Positions 1 through 8,443 of a stretch of 64,000 nucleotides of DNA are shown in pieces. This DNA comes from Endozoicomonas gorgoniicola. Lineage in GTDB: Bacteria; Pseudomonadota; Gammaproteobacteria; Pseudomonadales; Endozoicomonadaceae. Position 1 is the first letter of the stretch. Each line of letters begins with the position of its first letter. The translations under genes and the position numbers were made by a program. The stretch lies in contig NZ_JAPFCC010000001.1 of NCBI RefSeq assembly GCF_025562715.2, forward strand, positions 4,114,501 to 4,178,500. Direction: 5' to 3'. The notes below the pieces were generated by a model. It was not told the origin of the DNA. It saw only the letters and a program-made list of their open reading frames with translations, and did not search any database.

Positions 1-87
1 CTGGACGACCTGAAGCCAGCCTTCGGCGAAGAAAAATTCTTCTTTGAAGATGAATACAAAGCAATGTGTAAGGCTCGCGGCGTCTAA
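1..87 (+). CDS. C-terminal end of an unidentified protein (truncated by window edge)
   Basis: Frame 1 is open from the first base for 28 codons and ends in a double stop (TAA TAA at 85-90). The tail ends in EYKAMCKARGV. Too little is present to name a family. It is followed by a palindromic repeat and then by a convergent transporter gene, so its transcript probably ends in the repeat. Confidence 0.5.
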   Translation: MDDLKPAFGEEKFFFEDEYKAMCKARGV

Positions 88-93
88 TAAAGT

Positions 94-226
94 CGTAAGG
101 GGAGCGGCAATAAAAAGATTACCAACCATTTGTCATTCCCACGAAAGTGGGAATCCACCACGAGCAGTGGATCCCCGCCTGCGCGGGGATGACGTTGGGA
201 TGTTCTACGTTGCTACTCCCCTTACC
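94..226. repeat. Nested palindromic intergenic repeat, MITE/REP-like
   Basis: Outer imperfect inverted repeats of about 17 bp (94-110 and 210-226, core GTAAGGGGAG / CTCCCCTTAC) enclose two smaller palindromes at 132-157 (ATTCCCACGAAAGTGGGAAT) and 168-193 (ATCCCCGCCTGCGCGGGGAT). The inner pair resembles the ATTCCC...GGGAAT palindromes dispersed between genes in many proteobacteria. There is no coding capacity. It lies between two convergent genes, where it could also fold as an RNA hairpin that ends transcription. Confidence 0.6.
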
Positions 227-256
227 GGTGATTCAGGCCGTATGAATTACCGGGGG

Positions 257-1543
257 TTAAAGCAGCTGTGAAATAACAAAACCTATGATGACCAGTGTAC
301 CAACCCCAAGTGCAAACAGGTCCCAGAAGGGCTTGCGATATTGCTCAAGCTGTTTAACCCGGTAAAGGCCCGCGATAGGCAGGAAGAAGATAATAATGGC
401 CATCATCGGAGCAACGACAGCTTCCATAATGCCCAGAATGCTCCAGTTCCCCACGCCAGCCACCCAGCAACTTAAAGCAATGATAAACAGGCTGATTCTG
501 TGAACATGACCTACTGATACTACCTTGCCAAGACGAAAAGACCGGAATCCCTGGCTTAACAGGCCATTCATAAGCTCTATCACACCCAGAAAAAAGCCGA
601 AGAACGAGGTCATAATCGCAACAAAGGCAATCAATGGTGTGACCGTTGAAAAAAACCGGTTACCCGGCTGGTTAGCCAGAATAGAAAGCGTTGGAAGGTT
701 TTCAGCCTTCGCCTGTGCCAGTTGTTCAGGCGTCAATGCCATTACACAGGAAAAAACAAAGAACAGGGCAATAGCCAGAAGTATGGATGCACTGCGCATG
801 TGAATGCTGTCGGTCTTGCGAATACAGGCATGAAGGTCAGGATTTTTCTGCCGGTATGACCGGGCAAAAGTAGAGCAAACCGGAGCATGATAAAACGAGA
901 AGACCAGTACCGGGAGTGCCAGCAGGAAGGTTTCCGCCCCTTTTTGCAGAGAAACCGGCTGCATCAGATAATCCATTCGCCATTGTGGAATGAGATAAAC
1001 CGCAATACCAAGCAGCACAATGGTTAATGGTAATACCATTCGCCGGAACAGGCTCAGCAGTCTCTGCTCAGTTCCCAGTAAGGCTCCCACCATGGCAACC
1101 ACCAGAATAAACACTGTCAGGGAGCGTGAAGGTTCAGCCCAGTTCAGCTGGTTGACCAGAAAGCTGACCGTCACATTACTGATACCGATGGTATAGAGCA
1201 GCAAAACCGGGAACATCGACAAGAAACAAACCAGCATCAACCATTTCGCGACGGACGAACCAAAAGTGTCTTCAACATGAGCTGAAAAGTCATTGCCTGA
1301 TTGTCTGGAGGCCAGACAGAACCGGGTCAGGGTGCGATGCGTCAAATACACCATTGGTCCACTGATCAGAGCCATCAGCAGCAGGGGCCAGAAGCCGCCA
1401 ATGCCTGCATTAATAGGAAGGTACAGCAAGCCAGCGCCAATGCCGGTGCCCACATGGCTGAACATCCAGCCAGTATCTTTCGCTGTCCAGCGCAGGTGTT
1501 CATCTGGCTCGCCAACAGGCGATTCAAGACTTTGATCAGACAT
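257..1543 (-). CDS. HAAAP-family (SdaC/YhaO-type) amino-acid permease
   Basis: Predicted inner-membrane symporter of 428 aa. The N-terminus WTAKDTGWMFSHVGTGIGAG followed by LLYLPINAGIGG is the signature first helix of the hydroxy/aromatic amino-acid permease family that includes the serine carrier SdaC and the YhaO-type carriers. About eleven hydrophobic segments follow and the length matches SdaC. The reading frame extends 29 codons further upstream, but I place the start at 1543 because a GGGAGG ribosome-binding site lies just ahead of that ATG and the family homology begins near it. The substrate is probably serine or a related amino acid and cannot be fixed from sequence. It is monocistronic and converges on the partial gene at the window start. 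Confidence 0.85.
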   Translation of the reverse strand: MSDQSLESPVGEPDEHLRWTAKDTGWMFSHVGTGIGAGLLYLPINAGIGGFWPLLLMALISGPMVYLTHRTLTRFCLASRQSGNDFSAHVEDTFGSSVAKWLMLVCFLSMFPVLLLYTIGISNVTVSFLVNQLNWAEPSRSLTVFILVVAMVGALLGTEQRLLSLFRRMVLPLTIVLLGIAVYLIPQWRMDYLMQPVSLQKGAETFLLALPVLVFSFYHAPVCSTFARSYRQKNPDLHACIRKTDSIHMRSASILLAIALFFVFSCVMALTPEQLAQAKAENLPTLSILANQPGNRFFSTVTPLIAFVAIMTSFFGFFLGVIELMNGLLSQGFRSFRLGKVVSVGHVHRISLFIIALSCWVAGVGNWSILGIMEAVVAPMMAIIIFFLPIAGLYRVKQLEQYRKPFWDLFALGVGTLVIIGFVISQLL

Positions 1544-1981
1544 AGGCCTCCCGGCATCTATCGACAAATACCGGAACAGTATAGACAGTCTTGATGGATG
1601 AATGGTTATTAAAAAAACGGACAAATCCAATATTCGCTAATAAGACTTATGCAGACACCATTGACAATCAGCTTCAACCTTATTTCTTTAATAGCGTTCC
1701 TGAGGGTGATAAGAGCAAAAACCAACGCATAAGCAGGGGTATCAAAATAAATAAATATATTACTTTTATTTTAGAAAAATAATTCCATGCAAATCTTTTA
1801 AAAAAAAATTCCACTAATTTTAAATAGTCAACTATAAAAATATTGTTACATGAAACCAATATGTTTTAGTAATGAATCAATTTATCAGAACCTGTACTCT
1901 TTTTTATACGACATATTACAAATACAAGATGCACCTATTTCAACAATAAAGCCTTTGTTTTTCAATTTAGGAGACGTCCAC
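1544..1981. other. AT-rich divergent intergenic region
   Basis: About 440 bases lie between the start of the permease gene (minus strand) and the start of the exported-protein gene (plus strand). The stretch is very AT-rich, especially 1745-1850, with runs of A and T. I see no conserved gene, only a doubtful short frame. It must hold the promoters of both divergent genes, but I could not single out convincing -35/-10 pairs. Confidence 0.5.
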
Positions 1982-3511
1982 ATGAAAACAAATTTTTTTG
2001 CTGCTTCTTTTGCAACGTGCATTCTTGCTGGAATGATTGGAGATATCCATGCAAACCCTGCTCCCTATGAGAGTAGTGGAGACCCTGCCCCCTATGACAG
2101 TAGTGGAGATAAAGAAGAAAAGAAATTTACTGAAGAGTTTGAGTATCTGAACAATTTAGGATTAGCCAAGAAGAAAAAAATCAATGACTTGAACGATTAT
2201 GACCATGAGGCTATCCGGCAGATGCTTTTATCCTCAGAATCTCTTGAGCCTGAGCTTGTATTTGTCGAGCCTGAAATGATCAGAGGAGTTCTGAACGATG
2301 TTATCAACAAGCATAAATCCAAGCCCAAGGGTGTTCTGCTGTTGTTGAAAGGGCCGGAATATAATATAGATGATCAGATTTTATTGAGTAATACATTTGG
2401 TATTGTTGGACTTACTTCATTTCAAGATGAATACTACCAGGCACCTGTAAAACTCAGAGTTCACCAAGGCGATATGACTGACAATGCTTATCCTTTGTTT
2501 ACTTTTGATAACAGCAGTGGCATTTTCTACGCTGATTATATTGAGATAGAGTCAATATATACCAGAAGTCGTTCAATAAACCAGGAACATTCAGGCTTAA
2601 TTCGTATTAATGCAGCAAAAGGTGTCTATTTAAGGTACAGTAACTTGACATCAACCAGTGCGCATCATGAATTACTGGATATAGACTGCGGCATTGGTAA
2701 TGGATCTACAGACATCGGTATTTACTCAAATTATTTTGATATGGAAGGCTATGATATGGCGTCCATATCCGTTGGGTGTGAAAAAAACACTCACACATTT
2801 AATAACATCTTAATTAATAATACGTTTATTGTTAACTACAAGGATATTCCAACTCTCAATCCAACTTCACGTAATTCAACAAGCCCTTTTCCAACAACGA
2901 GCACTTCAACAACCCCACATACAACCGAACATCATCACGATGAAATTCATGAGTTGGATGTTGCTTATGTTGCAAGTGGCAATGCACAATTATCATTCAA
3001 AGACAGCGTTTGCAACAATATAGTTTATAGCGAAAATGGAGACTTATATGAAAGTGATGCAGTGTCTTCTCATGGTCTGAGGCTGATAGGCAACGCAAAA
3101 ATTATTGGTGATAATTTTTTCACATTGCAATTTAATCATCACCAGGTAATGGCTTATTCACAATGCCCTTCATTTGTCTATAGTATTCCAAGAGAATGTC
3201 CGGAAGGTGGTATGCATACAGATATTCCAAAACCTTATGATCAGTTCTTACCAGATAAAACCACTCACACAAATGAATGGTTTGCTAGTTGTAAAGCGGC
3301 TCCAAATACCCAACCCCGTAGTAGTTCTGGTAGAAGTTATTCATCGTTGGCGATGGGACTAAGCAATACTTTTTCATTCCTTGCCGGAATCGCAGCTACA
3401 ATGATTACTCAATTTGTTATCTATAAAGCCAGAAGCCACACAACGGCAAGTGATGGCAACGCCCAACTTATTGATCAAACCTCAATCGGCGGGAGTCGTG
3501 CAGATCTATAA
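1982..3511 (+). CDS. Exported protein of unknown function, possible beta-helix, C-terminal TM segment
   Basis: Predicted 509 aa. The start at 1982 is preceded by TTAGGAGA at good spacing and opens a signal peptide (MKTNFFAASFATCILAGMIG, cleavage near ANA/NPA). Two copies of a nine-residue repeat PAPY(E/D)SSGD follow at once, encoded by a 27-bp duplication at 2057-2110. The middle (about 170-310) alternates short hydrophobic strands with Asn/Asp turns, as in right-handed parallel beta-helix proteins. Thr/Ser-rich and His-rich stretches follow, then a hydrophobic segment near 460-485 (SFLAGIAATMITQFVIY). It is more AT-rich than neighbouring core genes, which fits acquisition. I recognise no family. 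A surface or secreted host-interaction role is inference. Confidence 0.7.
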   Translation: MKTNFFAASFATCILAGMIGDIHANPAPYESSGDPAPYDSSGDKEEKKFTEEFEYLNNLGLAKKKKINDLNDYDHEAIRQMLLSSESLEPELVFVEPEMIRGVLNDVINKHKSKPKGVLLLLKGPEYNIDDQILLSNTFGIVGLTSFQDEYYQAPVKLRVHQGDMTDNAYPLFTFDNSSGIFYADYIEIESIYTRSRSINQEHSGLIRINAAKGVYLRYSNLTSTSAHHELLDIDCGIGNGSTDIGIYSNYFDMEGYDMASISVGCEKNTHTFNNILINNTFIVNYKDIPTLNPTSRNSTSPFPTTSTSTTPHTTEHHHDEIHELDVAYVASGNAQLSFKDSVCNNIVYSENGDLYESDAVSSHGLRLIGNAKIIGDNFFTLQFNHHQVMAYSQCPSFVYSIPRECPEGGMHTDIPKPYDQFLPDKTTHTNEWFASCKAAPNTQPRSSSGRSYSSLAMGLSNTFSFLAGIAATMITQFVIYKARSHTTASDGNAQLIDQTSIGGSRADL

Positions 3512-3525
3512 ATGCTAAACAACTG

Positions 3526-3608
3526 TCCTGCGCAATAGTGCAGGATAGTATTTATATCCCTGACAGGTCTGATACAAAAGATATGGAGAAGGCTCTCCTC
3601 CTCCATAT
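3526..3608. terminator. Two hairpins between convergent genes
   Basis: TCCTGC...GCAGGA at 3526-3545 and ATATGGAG...CTCCATAT at 3581-3608 both form stable stems. They lie between the exported-protein gene and trmL, which converge. The first is followed by an AT-rich stretch on the plus strand. They probably end transcription from both sides, though neither has a classical long U-run. Confidence 0.45.
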
Positions 3609-3654
3609 CCGTCGATTCGCTGGTCAATGTATGAAAACGTCACCACTCAGGCAT

Positions 3655-4119
3655 TCACAGACCACCCTCAAACCCCTGCTGACGCCAGGCTTCATAACTG
3701 ACAATCGCCACTGAATTGGAAAGGTTTAAACTGCGGTTTTCCGGACACATGGGAATTCGCAGCATGTTTTCCTGCTGCAATCGGGCTCTGACGTCATCGG
3801 TCAGACCGTGGGTTTCTGCACCAAACAGCAATACGTCACCGGGCTGATAGTCAACCTGATGGTAGTGCCGCTTTCCTTTTGTCGTGATCGCCAGTATACG
3901 GCGCTCGCCCATCGCTTCAGCAAACGCATCAAAGTCACTGTGAAGGGTAATGCGCTCCATATCACGATAATCCAGTCCGGCACGTCTGAGCTTTTTTTCT
4001 TCAAGGTCGAAACCCAGTGGTTCAATCAGGTGCAGTTGACAGCCATTATTCGAAACCAGCCGGATGATATTGCCGGTATTCTGCGCTATTCGGGGTTCAA
4101 AGAGTGCTATATGGAACAT
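3655..4119 (-). CDS. trmL: tRNA (cytidine(34)-2'-O)-methyltransferase TrmL
   Basis: Predicted 154-aa SPOUT-family methyltransferase that 2'-O-methylates the wobble base of tRNA-Leu isoacceptors using S-adenosylmethionine. The start MFHIALFEPRIAQNTGNIIR and the C-terminal knot motifs (LLFGAETHGL near residue 97, IPMCPENRSLNLSNSVAIV near 117-135) are diagnostic for TrmL/YibK, and the length is typical (157 aa in E. coli). The gene lies just downstream of the tandem group II introns on the same strand, so its own promoter must lie within 4120-4235 or in the intron end. Confidence 0.93.
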   Translation of the reverse strand: MFHIALFEPRIAQNTGNIIRLVSNNGCQLHLIEPLGFDLEEKKLRRAGLDYRDMERITLHSDFDAFAEAMGERRILAITTKGKRHYHQVDYQPGDVLLFGAETHGLTDDVRARLQQENMLRIPMCPENRSLNLSNSVAIVSYEAWRQQGFEGGL

Positions 4120-4235
4120 GTGGATAGTATGTCACTGACTAAAAAGGGAAGCTTAAATGATAACGCCGCTATAAGCAGCCTCGATCCGATAAGCTGCCCG
4201 ATAGGCAGCCTTGAACAGATGAAAAATTTCATGGC

Positions 4236-6315
4236 ATTAGGTAAGGCGGGGCTATTGCCCCGTCCTTCCCACAGAACCGTGCGTACGGACCTCGTACACG
4301 GCTCCTGCACTCTCTATCCCTTAACAATAAGGGGCAAGAACGCCCGTTTTAACGCCTTCCAAATTGAACAACTTTATCTCATTGAACCAGTTGTTCGGCA
4401 TGGCTAAATGCGACAGGGGACTGCACGCATTTCTCCATGAACGCATTTTGATGTACTTAAATGGTGGCTTGTAACCCAGTTGCTTCAGCCGACGATGCAG
4501 CTTCGCTGGTTTCTTCCACTGTTTCAGTTGTAAACATCTCAGCCTGCGCCTCATCCATCCTGTCAGCCGTTTTAATTCACGACTACAGTTCGCTATCCTG
4601 AAGTAATTAGCAAATCCTCGTATCACAGGGTTCAGTTCTCGGATTACTCCTTCAAGGTTCGTTCCCCGATTCCTTTTCGTGATTCGCTTTACCTTTGCTT
4701 TCAGTGCGTTGAGCTTCTTTTCCTGTATGCGCGTATAGCTGCTCAGGATTTCAACTCCCAGAAATTTCACACCCTCGCCGCTATGGGCTATGTGTGTTTT
4801 ATTCTGGTTGACCGTCAGTTTCAGGTCTTGCTCCAGTACTTTGGTCGCCACTTTCAGAGCGTTTTCTGCCGCTGCTTTGGAGCCACACAGAATCAGGATA
4901 TCGTCCGCATAGCGGACAATCCTGTGCTTGCGTCGCATCATTTCCTGATCAAACGCATCAAGATAGACGTTTGAGATTAAGGGACTGATCACTCCGCCCT
5001 GTGGACTGCCTGTTTCCGTGGCTTCCAGTTGATAGCCAACCATCACCCCGCTTTTCAGGAACATTCTGATCAGGTTCAGGATGCTTCCATCTGCCACTTT
5101 GTGCCTGAACGCCTTGAGAATTAACTCGTGGTCGAGTCGGTCAAAGCATTTGGACAAGTCCATGTCCACCACCCAGCGTCTGTCGTACTTCCGTATGAAC
5201 AGGGTCGCCTTGGTAATGGCTTGATGGCAGCTTCGATTCGGTCTGTACCCATAGCTGGACGGGTGGAAGTCCGGATCAAAGATCGGGGTCAGGATATTTA
5301 GAAGTGCTTGTTGGACGATTCGGTCTTTTACTGCGGGGATTCCCAGCAGACGCTTTCCACCGTCTTCTTTGTCGATTTCTACACGCTTTACCGGTAGCGG
5401 TTTGTAGCGCTTTTCCCGCAATTCAAGCAGTAACTGTTCAAGATTACCACGCAGATTCGAGGCGTAGTCGCTCAGGCTCTGCCCATCTATTCCGGCCGCA
5501 CCTTTCGCTTTCCATACCTTTTTGAATCCGTTGTAAAGCGCTTCCATCGTCAGCAAGCGCCCATACAGGCTATAATATACTCTCATCAGTTACTGTCTCA
5601 CGACAGACAGATTGCGCCATCCTTCTACTGTGGCCGGATTCTTCATGGACATTCACAGGCGTTCTGGCTCAAGGCAATCTACCTGCTACCTGTCCTTTAC
5701 TCCCGAGCGCGGCTCTTTCTTTTAGCAGGATTGTTCCCAACCTCACCAGCCGAAGATGTCCTGCCTCGTCAGGCAGCTTGTGCGCTCACAGTGTCATTCC
5801 TGCGGTCTGACTGTTCTTTAAGAATGCTTCACCCCTTCGCAACATCTGCCGCTTTTGACGACACATGCCCTACAGTCACTCTGGCTGTAGTCATTCCGGT
5901 TTTGCCCTCCGAACGGTTACCCGCCTTCACAGGCCGGAATTTCATCACTACTACAGGATCATCTGCCACCTCACACCACTGTTACCCTTGAGTTTCCTCT
6001 TGCGATAACAGCCCCTGAGATTCAGAGATTGATGCCAGGCTTCCCCAGTTACTAAACGGTTCCCTGTCAGAAATGCCACCCTCAAGCACAGAGTTGGGAC
6101 TGACTGAGTATCGGGCTTTGCGCTATTTCGCACGCTTGCCGCTCCCAACCTGCCGAATCAGGTTCGCTTGCGCTGTGTACCTCTGACTTCCTATGGCTTC
6201 CTTCAGACCCAACCGTTGGCCAGTTACGCCCTTGCCATTCAGATTGCCTTCCCCTCAGTCGGGGCGGCTCAGGCTTCTTTCAGCCTGACGGGTTTGCCCG
6301 CTTCGCTGGGCAAAC
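4236..6315 (-). mobile_element. Group II intron, copy A (downstream copy of a tandem pair)
   Basis: A 2,080-bp retroelement read on the minus strand. It has a 5' RNA region (about 5587-6315), a maturase/reverse transcriptase ORF in the domain IV position, and a recognisable domain V at 4271-4304 (reverse complement begins GAGCCGTGTACGAGG and ends ACGGTTC). The 3' end reads CCTAAT and the 5' end GTTTGCCC, which departs from the usual GUGYG, so the boundaries carry one or two bases of uncertainty. Its 5' end abuts the 3' end of copy B with no exon between. The sequence appears identical to copy B throughout. Confidence 0.85.
4321..5586 (-). CDS. ltrA: Group II intron-encoded reverse transcriptase/maturase (copy A)
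   Basis: Predicted 421 aa. Reverse transcriptase blocks are clear: GIPAVKDRIVQQALLNIL and SYGYRPNRS near 85-120, the metal-binding VDMDLSKCFD near 140, SPQGGVISPL near 190-200, and the catalytic YADD near 225. A maturase (X) domain follows with GFANYFRIANCS and TGWMRRRLRCLQLKQWK. No HNH endonuclease domain is present, which fits class C introns that home to terminator stem-loops. The protein helps splicing of its host RNA and copies it into DNA at the target. It is identical to the protein at 6401-7666. Confidence 0.95.
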   Translation of the reverse strand: MRVYYSLYGRLLTMEALYNGFKKVWKAKGAAGIDGQSLSDYASNLRGNLEQLLLELREKRYKPLPVKRVEIDKEDGGKRLLGIPAVKDRIVQQALLNILTPIFDPDFHPSSYGYRPNRSCHQAITKATLFIRKYDRRWVVDMDLSKCFDRLDHELILKAFRHKVADGSILNLIRMFLKSGVMVGYQLEATETGSPQGGVISPLISNVYLDAFDQEMMRRKHRIVRYADDILILCGSKAAAENALKVATKVLEQDLKLTVNQNKTHIAHSGEGVKFLGVEILSSYTRIQEKKLNALKAKVKRITKRNRGTNLEGVIRELNPVIRGFANYFRIANCSRELKRLTGWMRRRLRCLQLKQWKKPAKLHRRLKQLGYKPPFKYIKMRSWRNACSPLSHLAMPNNWFNEIKLFNLEGVKTGVLAPYC

Positions 6316-8395
6316 ATTAGGTAAGGCGGGGCTATTGCCCCGTCCTTCCCACAGAACCGTGCGTACGGACCTCGTACACGGCTCCTGCACTCTCTATCCC
6401 TTAACAATAAGGGGCAAGAACGCCCGTTTTAACGCCTTCCAAATTGAACAACTTTATCTCATTGAACCAGTTGTTCGGCATGGCTAAATGCGACAGGGGA
6501 CTGCACGCATTTCTCCATGAACGCATTTTGATGTACTTAAATGGTGGCTTGTAACCCAGTTGCTTCAGCCGACGATGCAGCTTCGCTGGTTTCTTCCACT
6601 GTTTCAGTTGTAAACATCTCAGCCTGCGCCTCATCCATCCTGTCAGCCGTTTTAATTCACGACTACAGTTCGCTATCCTGAAGTAATTAGCAAATCCTCG
6701 TATCACAGGGTTCAGTTCTCGGATTACTCCTTCAAGGTTCGTTCCCCGATTCCTTTTCGTGATTCGCTTTACCTTTGCTTTCAGTGCGTTGAGCTTCTTT
6801 TCCTGTATGCGCGTATAGCTGCTCAGGATTTCAACTCCCAGAAATTTCACACCCTCGCCGCTATGGGCTATGTGTGTTTTATTCTGGTTGACCGTCAGTT
6901 TCAGGTCTTGCTCCAGTACTTTGGTCGCCACTTTCAGAGCGTTTTCTGCCGCTGCTTTGGAGCCACACAGAATCAGGATATCGTCCGCATAGCGGACAAT
7001 CCTGTGCTTGCGTCGCATCATTTCCTGATCAAACGCATCAAGATAGACGTTTGAGATTAAGGGACTGATCACTCCGCCCTGTGGACTGCCTGTTTCCGTG
7101 GCTTCCAGTTGATAGCCAACCATCACCCCGCTTTTCAGGAACATTCTGATCAGGTTCAGGATGCTTCCATCTGCCACTTTGTGCCTGAACGCCTTGAGAA
7201 TTAACTCGTGGTCGAGTCGGTCAAAGCATTTGGACAAGTCCATGTCCACCACCCAGCGTCTGTCGTACTTCCGTATGAACAGGGTCGCCTTGGTAATGGC
7301 TTGATGGCAGCTTCGATTCGGTCTGTACCCATAGCTGGACGGGTGGAAGTCCGGATCAAAGATCGGGGTCAGGATATTTAGAAGTGCTTGTTGGACGATT
7401 CGGTCTTTTACTGCGGGGATTCCCAGCAGACGCTTTCCACCGTCTTCTTTGTCGATTTCTACACGCTTTACCGGTAGCGGTTTGTAGCGCTTTTCCCGCA
7501 ATTCAAGCAGTAACTGTTCAAGATTACCACGCAGATTCGAGGCGTAGTCGCTCAGGCTCTGCCCATCTATTCCGGCCGCACCTTTCGCTTTCCATACCTT
7601 TTTGAATCCGTTGTAAAGCGCTTCCATCGTCAGCAAGCGCCCATACAGGCTATAATATACTCTCATCAGTTACTGTCTCACGACAGACAGATTGCGCCAT
7701 CCTTCTACTGTGGCCGGATTCTTCATGGACATTCACAGGCGTTCTGGCTCAAGGCAATCTACCTGCTACCTGTCCTTTACTCCCGAGCGCGGCTCTTTCT
7801 TTTAGCAGGATTGTTCCCAACCTCACCAGCCGAAGATGTCCTGCCTCGTCAGGCAGCTTGTGCGCTCACAGTGTCATTCCTGCGGTCTGACTGTTCTTTA
7901 AGAATGCTTCACCCCTTCGCAACATCTGCCGCTTTTGACGACACATGCCCTACAGTCACTCTGGCTGTAGTCATTCCGGTTTTGCCCTCCGAACGGTTAC
8001 CCGCCTTCACAGGCCGGAATTTCATCACTACTACAGGATCATCTGCCACCTCACACCACTGTTACCCTTGAGTTTCCTCTTGCGATAACAGCCCCTGAGA
8101 TTCAGAGATTGATGCCAGGCTTCCCCAGTTACTAAACGGTTCCCTGTCAGAAATGCCACCCTCAAGCACAGAGTTGGGACTGACTGAGTATCGGGCTTTG
8201 CGCTATTTCGCACGCTTGCCGCTCCCAACCTGCCGAATCAGGTTCGCTTGCGCTGTGTACCTCTGACTTCCTATGGCTTCCTTCAGACCCAACCGTTGGC
8301 CAGTTACGCCCTTGCCATTCAGATTGCCTTCCCCTCAGTCGGGGCGGCTCAGGCTTCTTTCAGCCTGACGGGTTTGCCCGCTTCGCTGGGCAAAC
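6316..8395 (-). mobile_element. Group II intron, copy B (terminator-proximal copy of a tandem pair)
   Basis: A second 2,080-bp copy of the same intron, with domain V at 6351-6384. On the minus strand it begins immediately after the T-run of the typA intrinsic terminator. Insertion directly behind a terminator hairpin is the known target preference of bacterial class C group II introns, which supports that classification and fixes the 5' exon. A hairpin GTTTGCCC...GGGCAAAC forms the first bases of the intron. Copy A follows directly. Confidence 0.85.
6401..7666 (-). CDS. ltrA: Group II intron-encoded reverse transcriptase/maturase (copy B)
   Basis: Predicted 421 aa, the same protein as at 4321-5586 with all reverse transcriptase motifs (YADD near residue 225) and the maturase domain intact. 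There are no frameshifts or stops, so this copy should be active. Perfect identity of two copies 2,080 bp apart means a very recent second insertion or duplication, or continuing gene conversion. The plus-strand open frames across the intron RNA region are antisense artefacts. Confidence 0.95.
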   Translation of the reverse strand: MRVYYSLYGRLLTMEALYNGFKKVWKAKGAAGIDGQSLSDYASNLRGNLEQLLLELREKRYKPLPVKRVEIDKEDGGKRLLGIPAVKDRIVQQALLNILTPIFDPDFHPSSYGYRPNRSCHQAITKATLFIRKYDRRWVVDMDLSKCFDRLDHELILKAFRHKVADGSILNLIRMFLKSGVMVGYQLEATETGSPQGGVISPLISNVYLDAFDQEMMRRKHRIVRYADDILILCGSKAAAENALKVATKVLEQDLKLTVNQNKTHIAHSGEGVKFLGVEILSSYTRIQEKKLNALKAKVKRITKRNRGTNLEGVIRELNPVIRGFANYFRIANCSRELKRLTGWMRRRLRCLQLKQWKKPAKLHRRLKQLGYKPPFKYIKMRSWRNACSPLSHLAMPNNWFNEIKLFNLEGVKTGVLAPYC

Positions 8396-8424
8396 AAAAA
8401 AGTAAGGAGGCACAAGGCCTCCTC
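8396..8424 (-). terminator. typA intrinsic terminator and intron target site
   Basis: On the minus strand AGGAGGC (8423-8417), a five-base loop and GCCTCCT (8411-8405) are followed by TAC and a run of six T (8401-8396). This is a classical rho-independent terminator 20 bases after the typA stop codon. The first group II intron starts exactly at the end of the T-run, so the same element is the class C insertion target. Confidence 0.85.
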
Positions 8425-8443
8425 ACACAGCAAACGCTGTTAT

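Noticed and set aside
1591..1782. 63-aa plus-strand frame upstream of the exported protein
   Set aside because: No ribosome-binding site, overlaps the promoter region, AT-rich chance frame.
5731..5991. 86-aa plus-strand frame (repeated at 7811-8071) in the introns
   Set aside because: It covers the structured 5' RNA of the group II intron on the opposite strand; frames like this are recurrent misannotations of intron RNA.
8371..8395. GTTTGCCC hairpin as a second typA terminator
   Set aside because: It belongs to the intron 5' end since it is repeated at the junction of the two copies (6291-6315), and it has no T-run on the relevant side.
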